Part shown: one piece after another, positions 14,935 to 23,749 of the stretch
Layout of the letters: each line of letters begins with the position of its first letter
How positions within the stretch are numbered: position 1 is the stretch's first letter
From: Betaproteobacteria bacterium
GTDB taxonomy: Bacteria > Pseudomonadota > Gammaproteobacteria > Burkholderiales > Burkholderiaceae_C
NCBI GenBank assembly: GCA_005882155.1
Contig: VBCQ01000161.1
Span: forward strand, 1 to 32,631
Direction of reading: 5' to 3'
DNA: 32,631 nucleotides
Notes under the pieces: generated by a model
The model's input: only the letters and a program-made list of their open reading frames with translations
Databases searched by the model: none
Told to the model about the DNA's origin: nothing
Program-made: the position numbers and the translations under genes

Positions 14935-15354
14935 AAATTTCTCAATCGCGTAGCCGCGCGCCGCGTAATGCTTCCAGCGGCGCCGCGCCGCCTCACGCTC
15001 GTCGTCATCGGTCGAGACGATCTCGATCAACCGGGCGAAGCTTTCGAAGCCTTCAGCGGGCTCGTCGCCCAGGTGCACGAGCACCGGATGCTGCGCCGCC
15101 TGCTCGGCGCGCTCGACGAGCCAGATCGGCGTGCGGCGCATCCGTTGCGGTGGCTGCTCGCCGGTGCGCAGCAGCAAATGCGGCAAGAACTCCTGCGGAT
15201 CGAAGCTCCACAACGCGCGGTCCAGCCGCGCCAGCGTGGCCGCCGGCGCGCTCACCGTCACTCCGGGCGTTCCCGCGCGCAGCGCCTTGCGCAGCAAGCG
15301 GCAGGCGTAGTGAAGCCGATCGGGAACGTTGAAGTGGAACTGCACCTCGGTCAT
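14920..15354 (-). CDS. holC: DNA polymerase III chi subunit
   Basis: HolC links the clamp loader to single-stranded-DNA-binding protein. The 144-aa protein starts MTEVQFHFNVPDRLHYACRL, the usual chi N-terminus, with LRKALRAGTPGVTV, LWSFDPQEFLPHL and the C-terminal KHYAARGYAIEKFEV. GAGGAG lies ten nt before the ATG at 15354. A larger open frame covering this gene and part of pepA is a shadow. The gene follows pepA by 26 nt, the standard betaproteobacterial order. Confidence 0.93.
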   Translation of the reverse strand: MTEVQFHFNVPDRLHYACRLLRKALRAGTPGVTVSAPAATLARLDRALWSFDPQEFLPHLLLRTGEQPPQRMRRTPIWLVERAEQAAQHPVLVHLGDEPAEGFESFARLIEIVSTDDDEREAARRRWKHYAARGYAIEKFEVTA

Positions 15355-15380
15355 CGCGACGGACTCCTCTCGCGTTGTCC

Positions 15381-16841
15381 TCAACCGGCTTGCGACAGGA
15401 CGAAATGCGTCAGCAACGGCACCGGCCGACCGGTGGCACCTTTGTTCGCGCCCGACTTCCACGCGGTGCCGGCGATGTCCAGATGCGCCCAGCGGTACTT
15501 GCCGGTGAAGCGGCGCAGGAACATCGCGGCGGTGATCGACCCGCCGGCGCGCGGGCCGACGTTGCCCATGTCGGCGAAGTTGCTCTTCAGCGCTTCGTCG
15601 TACTCCTCGTCGAGCGGCATGCGCCAGCAAGGGTCGAGCGAATCGCGGCTCGCGGCGAGCAATTGCTCGGCGAGCGCGTCGTCGGCGGTGAACATGCCCG
15701 AATTGTGATGACCGAGCGCGATAACACAGGCGCCGGTCAGCGTTGCCACGTCGACGACGACCGCGGGCTTGAAGCGCTCCGCGTAGGTCAACGCATCGCA
15801 TAGGATCAAGCGGCCTTCGGCATCGGTGTTGAGGATCTCGATCGTCTGACCCGACAGGCTCGTCACGACGTCGCCCGGCTTGATTGCGGTGCCGCTGGGC
15901 ATGTTCTCGCACGACGGGATGATGCAGACGAGGTTGATCTTCGGCTTGAGCTCGGCAACCGCGCGCAAGGTGCCGAGCACGCTCGCTGCGCCGCCCATGT
16001 CGAATTTCATTTCGTCCATCTCGGCCGACGGCTTGATCGAAATGCCGCCGGTGTCGAAGGTGATGCCCTTGCCGACCAGCACGACCGGCGCTTGCGCCTT
16101 GCCCGCGCCGTCGTAGCGCGCGACGATGAACTTGAGCGGCTCGTTCGATCCCTGCGCGACGGCGAGAAACGACCCCATACCGAGCTTCTCGACCGCCTTG
16201 CGGTCCAGCACCTCGACCTTCAGGCCATGGTCTTTGCCGAGCCGCTTCGCCTGATCGGCCAGATAGCTCGGTGTGCAATGGTTGCCCGGGCGGTTCGCGA
16301 ATTCGCGCGCCAAGGTCACGCCCGCGGCGATCGCCTGGCCGCGCGCCAGCCCTTTCTGCACCGCGCGCGCCTCGGTCTTGCTGCAGACGAGGCTGAACTT
16401 GCTCATCGCGGAATCGGTCGGCGCGCTCGGCTTGGTGTGACGGTAGACATAGACCGCATCGGTCGCCGCGGTGGCGAGTGCTTCGGCGTGCTGCTCCGTG
16501 ACTTCGCCAGCGTTGCCCAATGCAACGGCGACATGCTTGGCGCCCAACCCCTTCAGTGGCGCCAGGCCGTGCGCGACGGCGGTCTTGAATGCCTTGACGC
16601 TTGCACTGCCGGCCGCCGCGACGACGAGGCGCGCTGCCTTGAGGCCGGCGGGCCGATGCAGGTACAGCGTGCGGCCGGCCTTGAATTGGAAGTCGCCGTG
16701 TGCGACGGCGTCCTTGATCGCCGACGCGATCGCCGGGTCGAGCGAGGGGTCGACAGCGTCGCCGTGGATAACGACGAGCAGCGCATCGGCCGCGAGACTG
16801 GACAGTGCGCCAGCCGTAGAGAGTTGATGACGGAAGTCCAT
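15381..16841 (-). CDS. pepA: Leucyl aminopeptidase (cytosol aminopeptidase, M17)
   Basis: PepA removes N-terminal residues, preferring Leu, using two metal ions in a hexamer. The 486-aa protein carries the signature NTDAEGRL (D340, E342, R344). The other metal ligands are K258 and D263 in VGKGITFDTGG and D281 in MKFDMGG, with catalytic K270. All known active-site residues are present. The ATG at 16841 (MDFRHQLSTAG) was preferred over in-frame starts upstream that overlap lptF. E. coli PepA also binds DNA; that cannot be judged here. Only 28 nt separate its start from that of lptF on the other strand. Confidence 0.96.
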   Translation of the reverse strand: MDFRHQLSTAGALSSLAADALLVVIHGDAVDPSLDPAIASAIKDAVAHGDFQFKAGRTLYLHRPAGLKAARLVVAAAGSASVKAFKTAVAHGLAPLKGLGAKHVAVALGNAGEVTEQHAEALATAATDAVYVYRHTKPSAPTDSAMSKFSLVCSKTEARAVQKGLARGQAIAAGVTLAREFANRPGNHCTPSYLADQAKRLGKDHGLKVEVLDRKAVEKLGMGSFLAVAQGSNEPLKFIVARYDGAGKAQAPVVLVGKGITFDTGGISIKPSAEMDEMKFDMGGAASVLGTLRAVAELKPKINLVCIIPSCENMPSGTAIKPGDVVTSLSGQTIEILNTDAEGRLILCDALTYAERFKPAVVVDVATLTGACVIALGHHNSGMFTADDALAEQLLAASRDSLDPCWRMPLDEEYDEALKSNFADMGNVGPRAGGSITAAMFLRRFTGKYRWAHLDIAGTAWKSGANKGATGRPVPLLTHFVLSQAG

Positions 16842-16869
16842 AATCCGAGTCCGATTGAACAAGCGAACG

Positions 16870-17976
16870 ATGTTATTCGATTCCACTTTGCGGCGAGACC
16901 TGGCGCGCAGCTTCGGCGCGACGCTCGTGGTCATCCTGACCATCGTGTTGACGATGATGCTGATCCGCACGCTCGGGCAGGCGGCGTTCGGCCGCGTCTC
17001 GCCGCAGGACGTCGTGCTGCTGCTCGGCTACACCGCGCTCGGCCACCTGCCGACGATGCTCGCGCTGTCGATGTTCATTGCCGTCGTCGCGACGCTCGGG
17101 CGCATGTACCGCGACAGCGAAATGCCGATCTGGTTCGCGAGCGGCGTCGGCCTGTCGCGCTTCGTTCGCCCGGTATTACGTACCAGCTGGCCGGTACTGA
17201 TCGTCGTGTTCGTGATGGCGCTGTTCGTCTGGCCGTGGGAGAACCAGCGCAGCGTCGAGTTGCGCGACCGCTTCGAGCGGCGCTCCGACTTGTCGCGCGT
17301 CGCGCCGGGCCAGTTCCAGACCTCGAGCGATGGACGGCGCGTGTTTTTCATCGAGCGCGACTCGGAAGACGGGCGCACCGCGCGCAACGTCTTCATCCTG
17401 TCGTCGCAACCCGACGCCGAGTCGGTGACGACGGCGCACACCGGCCGCATCGAGGTCGAAGGCGACACCCGCTTTCTGCAGCTTGATCGCGGCCAGCGCA
17501 ACGAGCTGAACGCACAGACCAAGGAGAAGACGCTGTCGCGCTTCGAAGGCTACAAGGTCGCTGCCGGCGAGCGCGTTCTCGCGCGCACCGAGAACTTGCC
17601 GCCGAAGGCGCGGCCGACGATCGACTTGCTGCGCTCGCCAAGCGCGCCGTTCCAAGGCGAGCTCGTGTGGCGCCTTGGCCTGGTGCTCGGCGGCGCGAAC
17701 CTGCTGCTGCTGGCGATCGGCCTGGCTGAGACAAACCCGCGGCGCGCCAGCAACTGGAACCTGCTGTTCGCGCTGATGAGCTTCATCGTCTACTACAACA
17801 TGATCAGCCTCACCCAAGCCTGGGTCGCTGCCGGCAAGGTCAGCATGGGCGTCGCATTGGTCGGCGCGCACGGCGGCGCCTTCGTGCTGGCGATTGCATT
17901 GATCTGGTGGCGCGACCACGGCAATGTGCGGCGCGCCTGGCAGCGCACGCCGCGCGTCGAGCCATCGGCCGCATGA
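16870..17976 (+). CDS. lptF: LPS export ABC transporter permease LptF
   Basis: LptF, with LptG and the LptB ATPase, extracts lipopolysaccharide from the inner membrane. From the ATG at 16870 the protein has 368 aa and starts MLFDSTLRRDLARSFGATL. Membrane helices lie near residues 15-35, 50-75 and 95-120, followed by a periplasmic beta-jellyroll (about 125-255) and three more helices. An in-frame TTG at 16855 would add five residues. The stop overlaps the lptG start as ATGA. The 28-nt gap to pepA means its promoter must lie within pepA or be very compact. Confidence 0.95.
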   Translation: MLFDSTLRRDLARSFGATLVVILTIVLTMMLIRTLGQAAFGRVSPQDVVLLLGYTALGHLPTMLALSMFIAVVATLGRMYRDSEMPIWFASGVGLSRFVRPVLRTSWPVLIVVFVMALFVWPWENQRSVELRDRFERRSDLSRVAPGQFQTSSDGRRVFFIERDSEDGRTARNVFILSSQPDAESVTTAHTGRIEVEGDTRFLQLDRGQRNELNAQTKEKTLSRFEGYKVAAGERVLARTENLPPKARPTIDLLRSPSAPFQGELVWRLGLVLGGANLLLLAIGLAETNPRRASNWNLLFALMSFIVYYNMISLTQAWVAAGKVSMGVALVGAHGGAFVLAIALIWWRDHGNVRRAWQRTPRVEPSAA

Positions 17977-19085
17977 AGACGGTCCGCCGGCTGTTCTACG
18001 CCGACATCGTGTCGTCGGTGATGTTCGTCGCCGTGGCGTTTCTGTCGCTGTTCTTCTTCATCGATTTCGTCGACGAGCTCGGCGACGTCGGCAAGCGGGA
18101 CTACACCGCGCTGCACGCGGCGGCCTACAGCTTGCTCGAGCTGCCGGCGCACTTCTACGAGCTGTCGCCGATCGCGGTACTGATCGGTACCATTTACGCC
18201 CTCGCCCGCTTGGCGCAGTCGTCCGAGTACACGATCTTGCGCACCGGCGGCCTCGGGCCGAGCCGTGCGCTGTCGCTGCTGGCGAGCCTCGGCCTCGGGT
18301 TCGGCGTGCTGACCTTCGTCGTCGGTGACTATTTGGCGCCGCTCGCCGAGCAGCAGGCTGCGCAAATCCAGGGCCGCTACAAAGGCGGTCTGAAGCTCGG
18401 CCGCTCGGGCGCGTGGCTGAAGGACCGGCAGTTCACACCCAACGGCGAGCGCTCGTATTCGATCAACGTCGGCAGCGCCGGCAGCGGCGGCATGCTGCAC
18501 AACATCCGCATCTTCGAATTCGACTCGAACGGCAGCATGGTCCAGCGCATCGCGGCGAGCGACGGCCAGGTTGACAAGCACTCGACCTGGACCTTATCGG
18601 ACGTCACTGTCACCCGCTGGGCCGATGCGGTTGCCGGCCAGTCGCCGCAAGTCGCGGAGCAGACGATGGACAAGCTCACTTGGCCGAGCACTTTGTCGGC
18701 GAACGTTGTCGCCGCGGCGGTGCTGCCCCTGGGCACCATGTCGACGCTCGAGCTGCTGCGCTACATCAACCACCTGTCGAGCAACGAGCAGGCGGCGCAG
18801 CAGTACGAGATCCAGTTCTGGAAGCGCGCGCTGTACCCGTTCGCCTGCCTCGTGATGGTCGGCCTCGCGCTGCCCTTCGCCTACCTGCACGCGCGCGGCG
18901 GCGGCGTGAGCCTGAAGGTGTTCGGCGGCATCATGCTCGGCATCAGCTTCGTGCTGCTCAACAACGTCGCCGGACACCTCGGCTTGCTGCAGAACTGGAC
19001 GCCGTGGATGGTCGCCGCGGCGCCGAGCACGGTCTATCTGCTGCTCTCGCTGGCAGCGTTCGCGTGGCTGGTGCGTTACCGGTAA
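17973..19085 (+). CDS. lptG: LPS export ABC transporter permease LptG
   Basis: This is the partner of LptF. The 370-aa protein starts MKTVRRLFYADIVSSVMFVA and has the family topology: three helices, a periplasmic jellyroll domain (about residues 125-255), and three helices ending SLAAFAWLVRYR. SEYTILRTGGLGPSR near residue 85 is the cytoplasmic coupling segment. The start is set by the ATGA overlap with lptF; the longer frame upstream runs inside lptF. lptA, lptB and lptC are not in the window, which is normal. Confidence 0.95.
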   Translation: MKTVRRLFYADIVSSVMFVAVAFLSLFFFIDFVDELGDVGKRDYTALHAAAYSLLELPAHFYELSPIAVLIGTIYALARLAQSSEYTILRTGGLGPSRALSLLASLGLGFGVLTFVVGDYLAPLAEQQAAQIQGRYKGGLKLGRSGAWLKDRQFTPNGERSYSINVGSAGSGGMLHNIRIFEFDSNGSMVQRIAASDGQVDKHSTWTLSDVTVTRWADAVAGQSPQVAEQTMDKLTWPSTLSANVVAAAVLPLGTMSTLELLRYINHLSSNEQAAQQYEIQFWKRALYPFACLVMVGLALPFAYLHARGGGVSLKVFGGIMLGISFVLLNNVAGHLGLLQNWTPWMVAAAPSTVYLLLSLAAFAWLVRYR

Positions 19086-19091
19086 ATAGCG

Positions 19092-19487
19092 ATGACGCGC
19101 GGCCTGCTGCTCTTCGCCCACGGCGCGCGCGACGCGCGTTGGGCGCTGCCGTTCGAAGCGGTTGTGCAGCGCATTCGTGAACGCGCGCCCGAAGTTCCGG
19201 TGCAGCTGTGCTTTCTCGAATTCATGTCGCCGGACCTCGCTGAAGGCGGGCGCCGCCTTGCGGCCGCCGGATGCTCGCGCGTCGATGTGCTGCCGCTATT
19301 TCTCGGCGCCGGCGGTCATGTTCGAAAGGACTTGCCCGAGCTGCTCGGCGAGCTGGCCGCAGCGCACCCGGCCACGCAGTGGACGCTGCGCCCGGCGATC
19401 GGTGAGATCGCGAGCGTCATCGAGGCGATGGCCGACGCATCGCTCGCCTGCTTGAACGATCCCGACGAGCCCGCACCCGACGTGTGA
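19092..19487 (+). CDS. Short CbiX/SirB-type sirohydrochlorin chelatase
   Basis: The single-domain 131-aa protein belongs to the class II chelatase family that inserts Fe or Co into sirohydrochlorin. H10 in LLFAHGARD and H76 in FLGAGGHVRKDLP are the two metal-site histidines expected in the short CbiX form. The gene follows lptG by only six nt and precedes cysB by 49 nt. Siroheme is needed by sulfite reductase, so the place next to cysB fits sulfate assimilation. The chelated metal is inferred only. Confidence 0.85.
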   Translation: MTRGLLLFAHGARDARWALPFEAVVQRIRERAPEVPVQLCFLEFMSPDLAEGGRRLAAAGCSRVDVLPLFLGAGGHVRKDLPELLGELAAAHPATQWTLRPAIGEIASVIEAMADASLACLNDPDEPAPDV

Positions 19488-19536
19488 TTCGGCTGCAGAT
19501 GGAATAATCCGGCGCATCCACAGATTGCCCGGAAAT

Positions 19537-20481
19537 ATGAACCTTCATCAGTTCCGCTTCGTCCAAGAGGCCGTCCGGCAAAACCTCAATCTCACCGAAA
19601 CGGCCAAGGCGCTGTTCACTTCGCAGCCCGGCATCTCGAAGGCGATCCTCGAACTCGAAGGCGAGCTCGGTGTCGACATCTTCGCGCGCCATGGCAAGCG
19701 GCTGCGCCGCGTCACCGAGCCCGGTCAGCAGGTGCTGCGCGCGATCGAAATCATCATGCGCGAGGTCAACAACCTGAAGCGCATCGGCGACGAGTTCTCC
19801 AAGCAGGATGCCGGCACCTTGTCGATCGCGACGACGCATTCGCAGGCCCGCTACTTCCTGCCCGAGCCGATCGCCCAGCTGCGCAAGCGCTTCCCCAAGG
19901 TCAACATCAGTCTGCACCAGGGCGCGCCGGCACAGGTGGCGCAAATGGTGATCGACGAGATCGCCGACATCGCGATCGCGACCGAAGCGCTGTCCGAGTT
20001 CGACGAGCTCGTCACACTGCCCTGCTACGAATGGCAGCACGCCGTCGTGATGCCGGCCGGACACCCGCTGTCGCAGCTCGAGCGCATCTCGCTCGAAGAC
20101 CTGGCGCTGGTGCCGCTGGTGTCGTACCACACCTCGTTCAGCGGCCGCACGCGTGTCGACCACGCGTTCGCGGCGCGTCACCTGAAGCCCAACTTCGTTC
20201 TCGAGGCGATCGATGCCGACGTGATCAAGACCTATGTGCGGCTCGGTCTCGGTGTCGGTGTGCTCGCAGAGATCGCGGTGCGCGACGATCCGCCTGGCGG
20301 CGACCTGGTGTGGCGGCCGGCGGGCCATCTGTTCGGCCAGAACGTGACCCGCGTCGCCTTCAAGCGCGGCGCTTATCTGCGCAGCTTCGTCTACGCTTTC
20401 GCCGAGATGATGTCTGATCGTTTGAGCCGCGCATTGATCGCACGCGCGATCGGCGGCGATACCCACGACTACCAGATGTGA
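19537..20481 (+). CDS. cysB: CysB-type LysR transcriptional regulator
   Basis: CysB activates sulfur-assimilation genes when N-acetylserine is bound. The 314-aa protein starts MNLHQFRFVQEAVRQN, the CysB-style N-terminus, with the helix-turn-helix LTETAKALFTSQPGISKAIL (residues 19-38). A substrate-binding-like effector domain follows (TTHSQARYFLPEPI, then SYHTSFSGRTRVDHAF). The SQPGISKAI recognition helix is typical of CysB/Cbl. A start 12 nt upstream is possible but less likely. The stop touches the next gene. CysB and Cbl are hard to tell apart; the chelatase next door favours CysB. Confidence 0.92.
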   Translation: MNLHQFRFVQEAVRQNLNLTETAKALFTSQPGISKAILELEGELGVDIFARHGKRLRRVTEPGQQVLRAIEIIMREVNNLKRIGDEFSKQDAGTLSIATTHSQARYFLPEPIAQLRKRFPKVNISLHQGAPAQVAQMVIDEIADIAIATEALSEFDELVTLPCYEWQHAVVMPAGHPLSQLERISLEDLALVPLVSYHTSFSGRTRVDHAFAARHLKPNFVLEAIDADVIKTYVRLGLGVGVLAEIAVRDDPPGGDLVWRPAGHLFGQNVTRVAFKRGAYLRSFVYAFAEMMSDRLSRALIARAIGGDTHDYQM

Positions 20482-20483
20482 AC

Positions 20484-21650
20484 ATGGCCAGCACGAATCT
20501 ACGCACGCCTGTCATCGAGAGCCGCCTGCCGCAGGTCGGCACGACGATCTTCAGCGTGATGTCCGCGTTGGCGCAGGAGCACGGCGCCGTCAACCTCGGC
20601 CAAGGCTTCCCTGACTTCGATTGCGATCCGAAGCTCATCGATGCGGTGAACGACGCGATGCGCAACGGCCTCAACCAGTACCCGCCGATGATCGGCGTGC
20701 CGGCCTTGCGCGACGCGATCGCAGCGAAGCTCGCCGCGCTGTACGGCCACCGCTACGACGCGGCGAGCGAGATCACGGTGACCGCAGGCGCCACGCAGGC
20801 GATCCTCACCGCGGTGCTCGCGATCGTCCATCCGGGCGACGAGGTGATCGTGCTCGACCCCTGCTACGACAGCTACGACCCGAACATCACGCTGGCCGGT
20901 GGGTGCGCGGTGCATGTGCCGCTGACGCCGCGAACGTTTCGTCCCGACTTCGATGCCATCGGTGCGGCGCTGACGCCACGCACGCGAGCGATCATCGTCA
21001 ACACGCCGCACAACCCGAGTGCGACCGTCTGGTCGGCCGATGACATGCGGCGCCTCGCCGAGCTGCTGCGCCCAACCGAAGTGATCGTCATCGCCGACGA
21101 GGTCTACGAGCACATGGTCTACGACGGCCGGCAGCACGAGAGCGCAGCGCGAATTCCCGAGCTCGCGGCGCGCAGCTTCATCGTCTCGAGCTTCGGCAAG
21201 ACCTATCACGTGACCGGCTGGAAGGTCGGCTACGTCGCCGCCCCGGCCGCGCTGACCGCCGAGTTCCGCAAGGTCCATCAGTTCAACGTCTTCACCGTCA
21301 ACACGCCCGTGCAGCACGGCCTGGCCACATACATGGCCGACCCCGCGCCGTATCTCGGGCTGCCGGCGTTCTACCAGCGCAAGCGCGACTTGTTTCGCTC
21401 CGGACTGCAGGCCACGCGCTTCGCGCTGCTGCCCAGCGAAGGCAGCTACTTCCAGTGCGTGGACTACTCTGCGATCAGCAACGACAGCGAAGAGGCGTTC
21501 TGCCGCCACTTGACGCGCGAGATCGGTGTGGCTGCGATTCCCCTGTCGGCGTTCTACCCCGGTGGATTCGAGCAGCGCATCGTGCGCTTTTGCTTTGCGA
21601 AGAAGGATGCGACGCTGAACGAAGCGCTGCGCCGACTTGCGACGATCTAG
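20484..21650 (+). CDS. ybdL: PLP-dependent aminotransferase (methionine aminotransferase, YbdL type)
   Basis: The 388-aa fold type I aminotransferase starts near SRLPQVGTTIFSVMSALAQE. It carries LGQGFPDFD (residues 38-46), NTPHNP (N177), D205 in IADEVYEH, and the Schiff-base lysine K239 in SSFGKTYHVTGWKVGY. These match the YbdL/kynurenine-glutamine transaminase K branch, which uses methionine and aromatic amino acids. A GTG at 20478 overlaps the cysB stop as GTGA and is an alternative start adding two residues. With cysB upstream, sulfur amino-acid metabolism is a reasonable setting. The last four nt (CTAG) are shared with the convergent gene's stop. Confidence 0.88.
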   Translation: MASTNLRTPVIESRLPQVGTTIFSVMSALAQEHGAVNLGQGFPDFDCDPKLIDAVNDAMRNGLNQYPPMIGVPALRDAIAAKLAALYGHRYDAASEITVTAGATQAILTAVLAIVHPGDEVIVLDPCYDSYDPNITLAGGCAVHVPLTPRTFRPDFDAIGAALTPRTRAIIVNTPHNPSATVWSADDMRRLAELLRPTEVIVIADEVYEHMVYDGRQHESAARIPELAARSFIVSSFGKTYHVTGWKVGYVAAPAALTAEFRKVHQFNVFTVNTPVQHGLATYMADPAPYLGLPAFYQRKRDLFRSGLQATRFALLPSEGSYFQCVDYSAISNDSEEAFCRHLTREIGVAAIPLSAFYPGGFEQRIVRFCFAKKDATLNEALRRLATI

Positions 21651-23551
21651 ACCTTGACCCCCGTATCCGGGTCGCGCAAATCGAGCTCGAGGTCGACCGT
21701 CGCGGTCGGTTCGATGACCGGATACGGCTCATCAGGCTGCGCTGCCGGGGGCGCCGGCGCGAGCTTGATCGTTCGCGTCATCGCTTCTTCGTCTGCCTTC
21801 GGCAGCGGCAGCAGCAGATCGACGCCGTCCATGTACGTCTCGTGCTCGGCCAAGTCGCGCGCGTGGGCGTAGAGGAACAGCAGCTCGCCATAGGCGGGAA
21901 GGTCGAAGGTGCCGTCCGACGAGTCGCGGCGGAACAGCAGCGACTGCAGCAAATCCATCGCCTTGTTCGGCGTCGGCCACACGGCTTGCAATCGCGCCAT
22001 CACCGGCGCGTAGCTCTCGAGCGTGCGGCCGTCGCGCGGGTTCGACTCGTACTCGGGGGCGTAGGCGTTGAAGCGGCGGTTGAAGCGCTCGCGAATTCGC
22101 GCGTAGGCCTCGCGGTCGCTGCGCCGACGGTAGATGTCGAGCAGCTTCAGATACGGCATCGGGCTCGCACCGCCACTGCTGCGCACATGCCCCATCAGCA
22201 GGTCGATGGCGGCCTCTTCCTGGCCGAGCACGATGAAGAAATCGGCCTGCTGCTCGAGGTCGATCAGCTCCTCGACGGTGAGGTCACGGCGCGGCAAGCC
22301 GGGGAATGTCGACGGCGGCTCGGGCGCACGCTGTTCGGCGATCACCGGCGCTGGCTTTGCCGGCATGGGCGGAGGAGACGGAACTTCGACCACCACCGGC
22401 TGCGGCACCCCACGCGTGGGCGTCGATGTGCGGTCGGCGGTCGGATCGCGCTCGAGCTCGGACGCCGTCGGACCGCGATCGAGGTCCATCGGGCCACTGC
22501 TCCACCAGGTCGACTGGCCCTTGAAGCGCGATTGGCGCCACAGCATCGCCGCAATCACGAGCAGCAGCAGGGCCACCAGCGCCATCAATCCGTACAGCAC
22601 CGCGTTGCTGCGGCCGCCTTCGGTCTCGCGCAAGCGGGCCTGCAATGCGGCCATCGTCTGCTGCTGCGCCTGGCTCTCCTTCAGCATCCGCTCGACGCGG
22701 TTCTCGAGACCGGCGACGCGCTCGCGCTCCTTCGCGCGCTGCTCCGCGTCGCTCGCATCGCCTGCTGGCGCCGCCGTGGCCACCGCTGATGGCAGCGTCG
22801 ATCCGGCCACCGACGCGGCCGGAGCCGTCGGCTTCAGCAGCGCTTGCGCCGGGTCGAGCATCAAGCGCGGCCCCGACGCGGCCGCTGGCGCGCGCGCAAC
22901 GACGCTCGCTTTGGCCGAGTCGCTCGGCGGCGCGGCTGCGGCGTTGACGGTGTTCGAGCGCGGCGGCGTCGACGCAATGATGGTCGGGCGCTTCACGCGC
23001 CGCGGCAACACGCGTTTCGCGACGCGCTGTGCCGGCGCCGGCGGCGATGCCGCGCGCTCGGGTGCAGTGACTCCGGTCGACGACTGGCTGGTTGAGGCCG
23101 CATCGGTCGATGTCGCGGGCGGCGCTGCCGGTGTTGGCGTGGCCGCCTCGGCGACCGCGGTCTGCGGCAGGCCGACGAGCGGTGGATCGACAAAGGCAAC
23201 GAACTCGCGCGACAGGCGCACCGGGCAGCCGAGCAGCAGCTTCACCGTGACGACCGGCTCATCGATTCGCACCGTCGTGCTGACTCGCACGGTGCTCGTG
23301 CCGCCGCTTGGCGGATCGAGCCGAACTCGCACCGTCGCCGGCGCGAGCTTGCTGTCGCCCGCAGTGACTTCAGCGCTGACGCACTCGACGCCGAGCCATT
23401 CGTCGGCCTCCATGTGCACCGCGGCGCTGAACTCGAGCGAGTGGCCGAGGACAGTGGCGTTGCTGACGCGTCCGAATCCGATCGCCATCGATGTCGACGC
23501 GGCCAAGCCGAGCATCGAACCGATCAGGACAGCGGCGGGGACTCTGCGCAT
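21647..23551 (-). CDS. FimV-like membrane protein
   Basis: The 634-aa protein has a signal sequence (residues 1-23, MRRVPAAVLIGSMLGLAAST). An N-terminal FimV-type domain follows (IGFGRVSNATVLGHSLEFSA), then a long Ala/Pro/Thr-rich linker, a coiled coil (about 270-310), and one membrane helix (317-338). The cytoplasmic tail begins with an acidic Pro-rich part and contains a TPR-like helical domain (DLTVEELIDLEQQADFFIVL, then YLKLLDIYRRR). FimV proteins organise type IV pili and polar assembly. No LysM motif is obvious. The symbol is left empty because the assignment is by architecture. Its stop shares CTAG with the aminotransferase. Confidence 0.8.
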   Translation of the reverse strand: MRRVPAAVLIGSMLGLAASTSMAIGFGRVSNATVLGHSLEFSAAVHMEADEWLGVECVSAEVTAGDSKLAPATVRVRLDPPSGGTSTVRVSTTVRIDEPVVTVKLLLGCPVRLSREFVAFVDPPLVGLPQTAVAEAATPTPAAPPATSTDAASTSQSSTGVTAPERAASPPAPAQRVAKRVLPRRVKRPTIIASTPPRSNTVNAAAAPPSDSAKASVVARAPAAASGPRLMLDPAQALLKPTAPAASVAGSTLPSAVATAAPAGDASDAEQRAKERERVAGLENRVERMLKESQAQQQTMAALQARLRETEGGRSNAVLYGLMALVALLLLVIAAMLWRQSRFKGQSTWWSSGPMDLDRGPTASELERDPTADRTSTPTRGVPQPVVVEVPSPPPMPAKPAPVIAEQRAPEPPSTFPGLPRRDLTVEELIDLEQQADFFIVLGQEEAAIDLLMGHVRSSGGASPMPYLKLLDIYRRRSDREAYARIRERFNRRFNAYAPEYESNPRDGRTLESYAPVMARLQAVWPTPNKAMDLLQSLLFRRDSSDGTFDLPAYGELLFLYAHARDLAEHETYMDGVDLLLPLPKADEEAMTRTIKLAPAPPAAQPDEPYPVIEPTATVDLELDLRDPDTGVKV

Positions 23552-23613
23552 GCGTCTTGGTGAACCTCAGTGCCGTGGCACTCTAGCATGAAGAGTCCTC
23601 GCGGCGACCCCTG

Positions 23614-23637
23614 TTTCGGGCGGGTTCACGCCCGAAA
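23614..23637. other. Perfect hairpin between the FimV-like and crotonase genes
   Basis: TTTCGGGCG (23614-23622) pairs with CGCCCGAAA (23629-23637) over a six-nt loop in the 198-nt divergent gap. The plus side is followed by AAT and the minus side by CAGG, so it is not a clear terminator. It could be an operator or structured leader for the crotonase gene. Nothing else is evident in this gap. Confidence 0.5.
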
Positions 23638-23749
23638 AATTCGCAGGAATCCACGCTTTGCGCGCCGCTTGCGGCAAGCGGTACAGCGCGGGCCGCGTGA
23701 CACAATTCCACGGCAGCGAGAAGCGGCAACGCACATCGAAAGCCAGACC

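Noticed and set aside
14920..16278. A 452-codon frame joining holC with part of pepA
   Set aside because: Only the last 144 codons are HolC. The upstream part is the wrong frame of pepA, which is clearly coded in another frame.
21455..22789. A 444-codon plus-strand frame antisense to the FimV-like gene
   Set aside because: It is Arg-rich mirror sequence with no start signal. The minus strand has a signal peptide, a membrane helix and a TPR-like domain.
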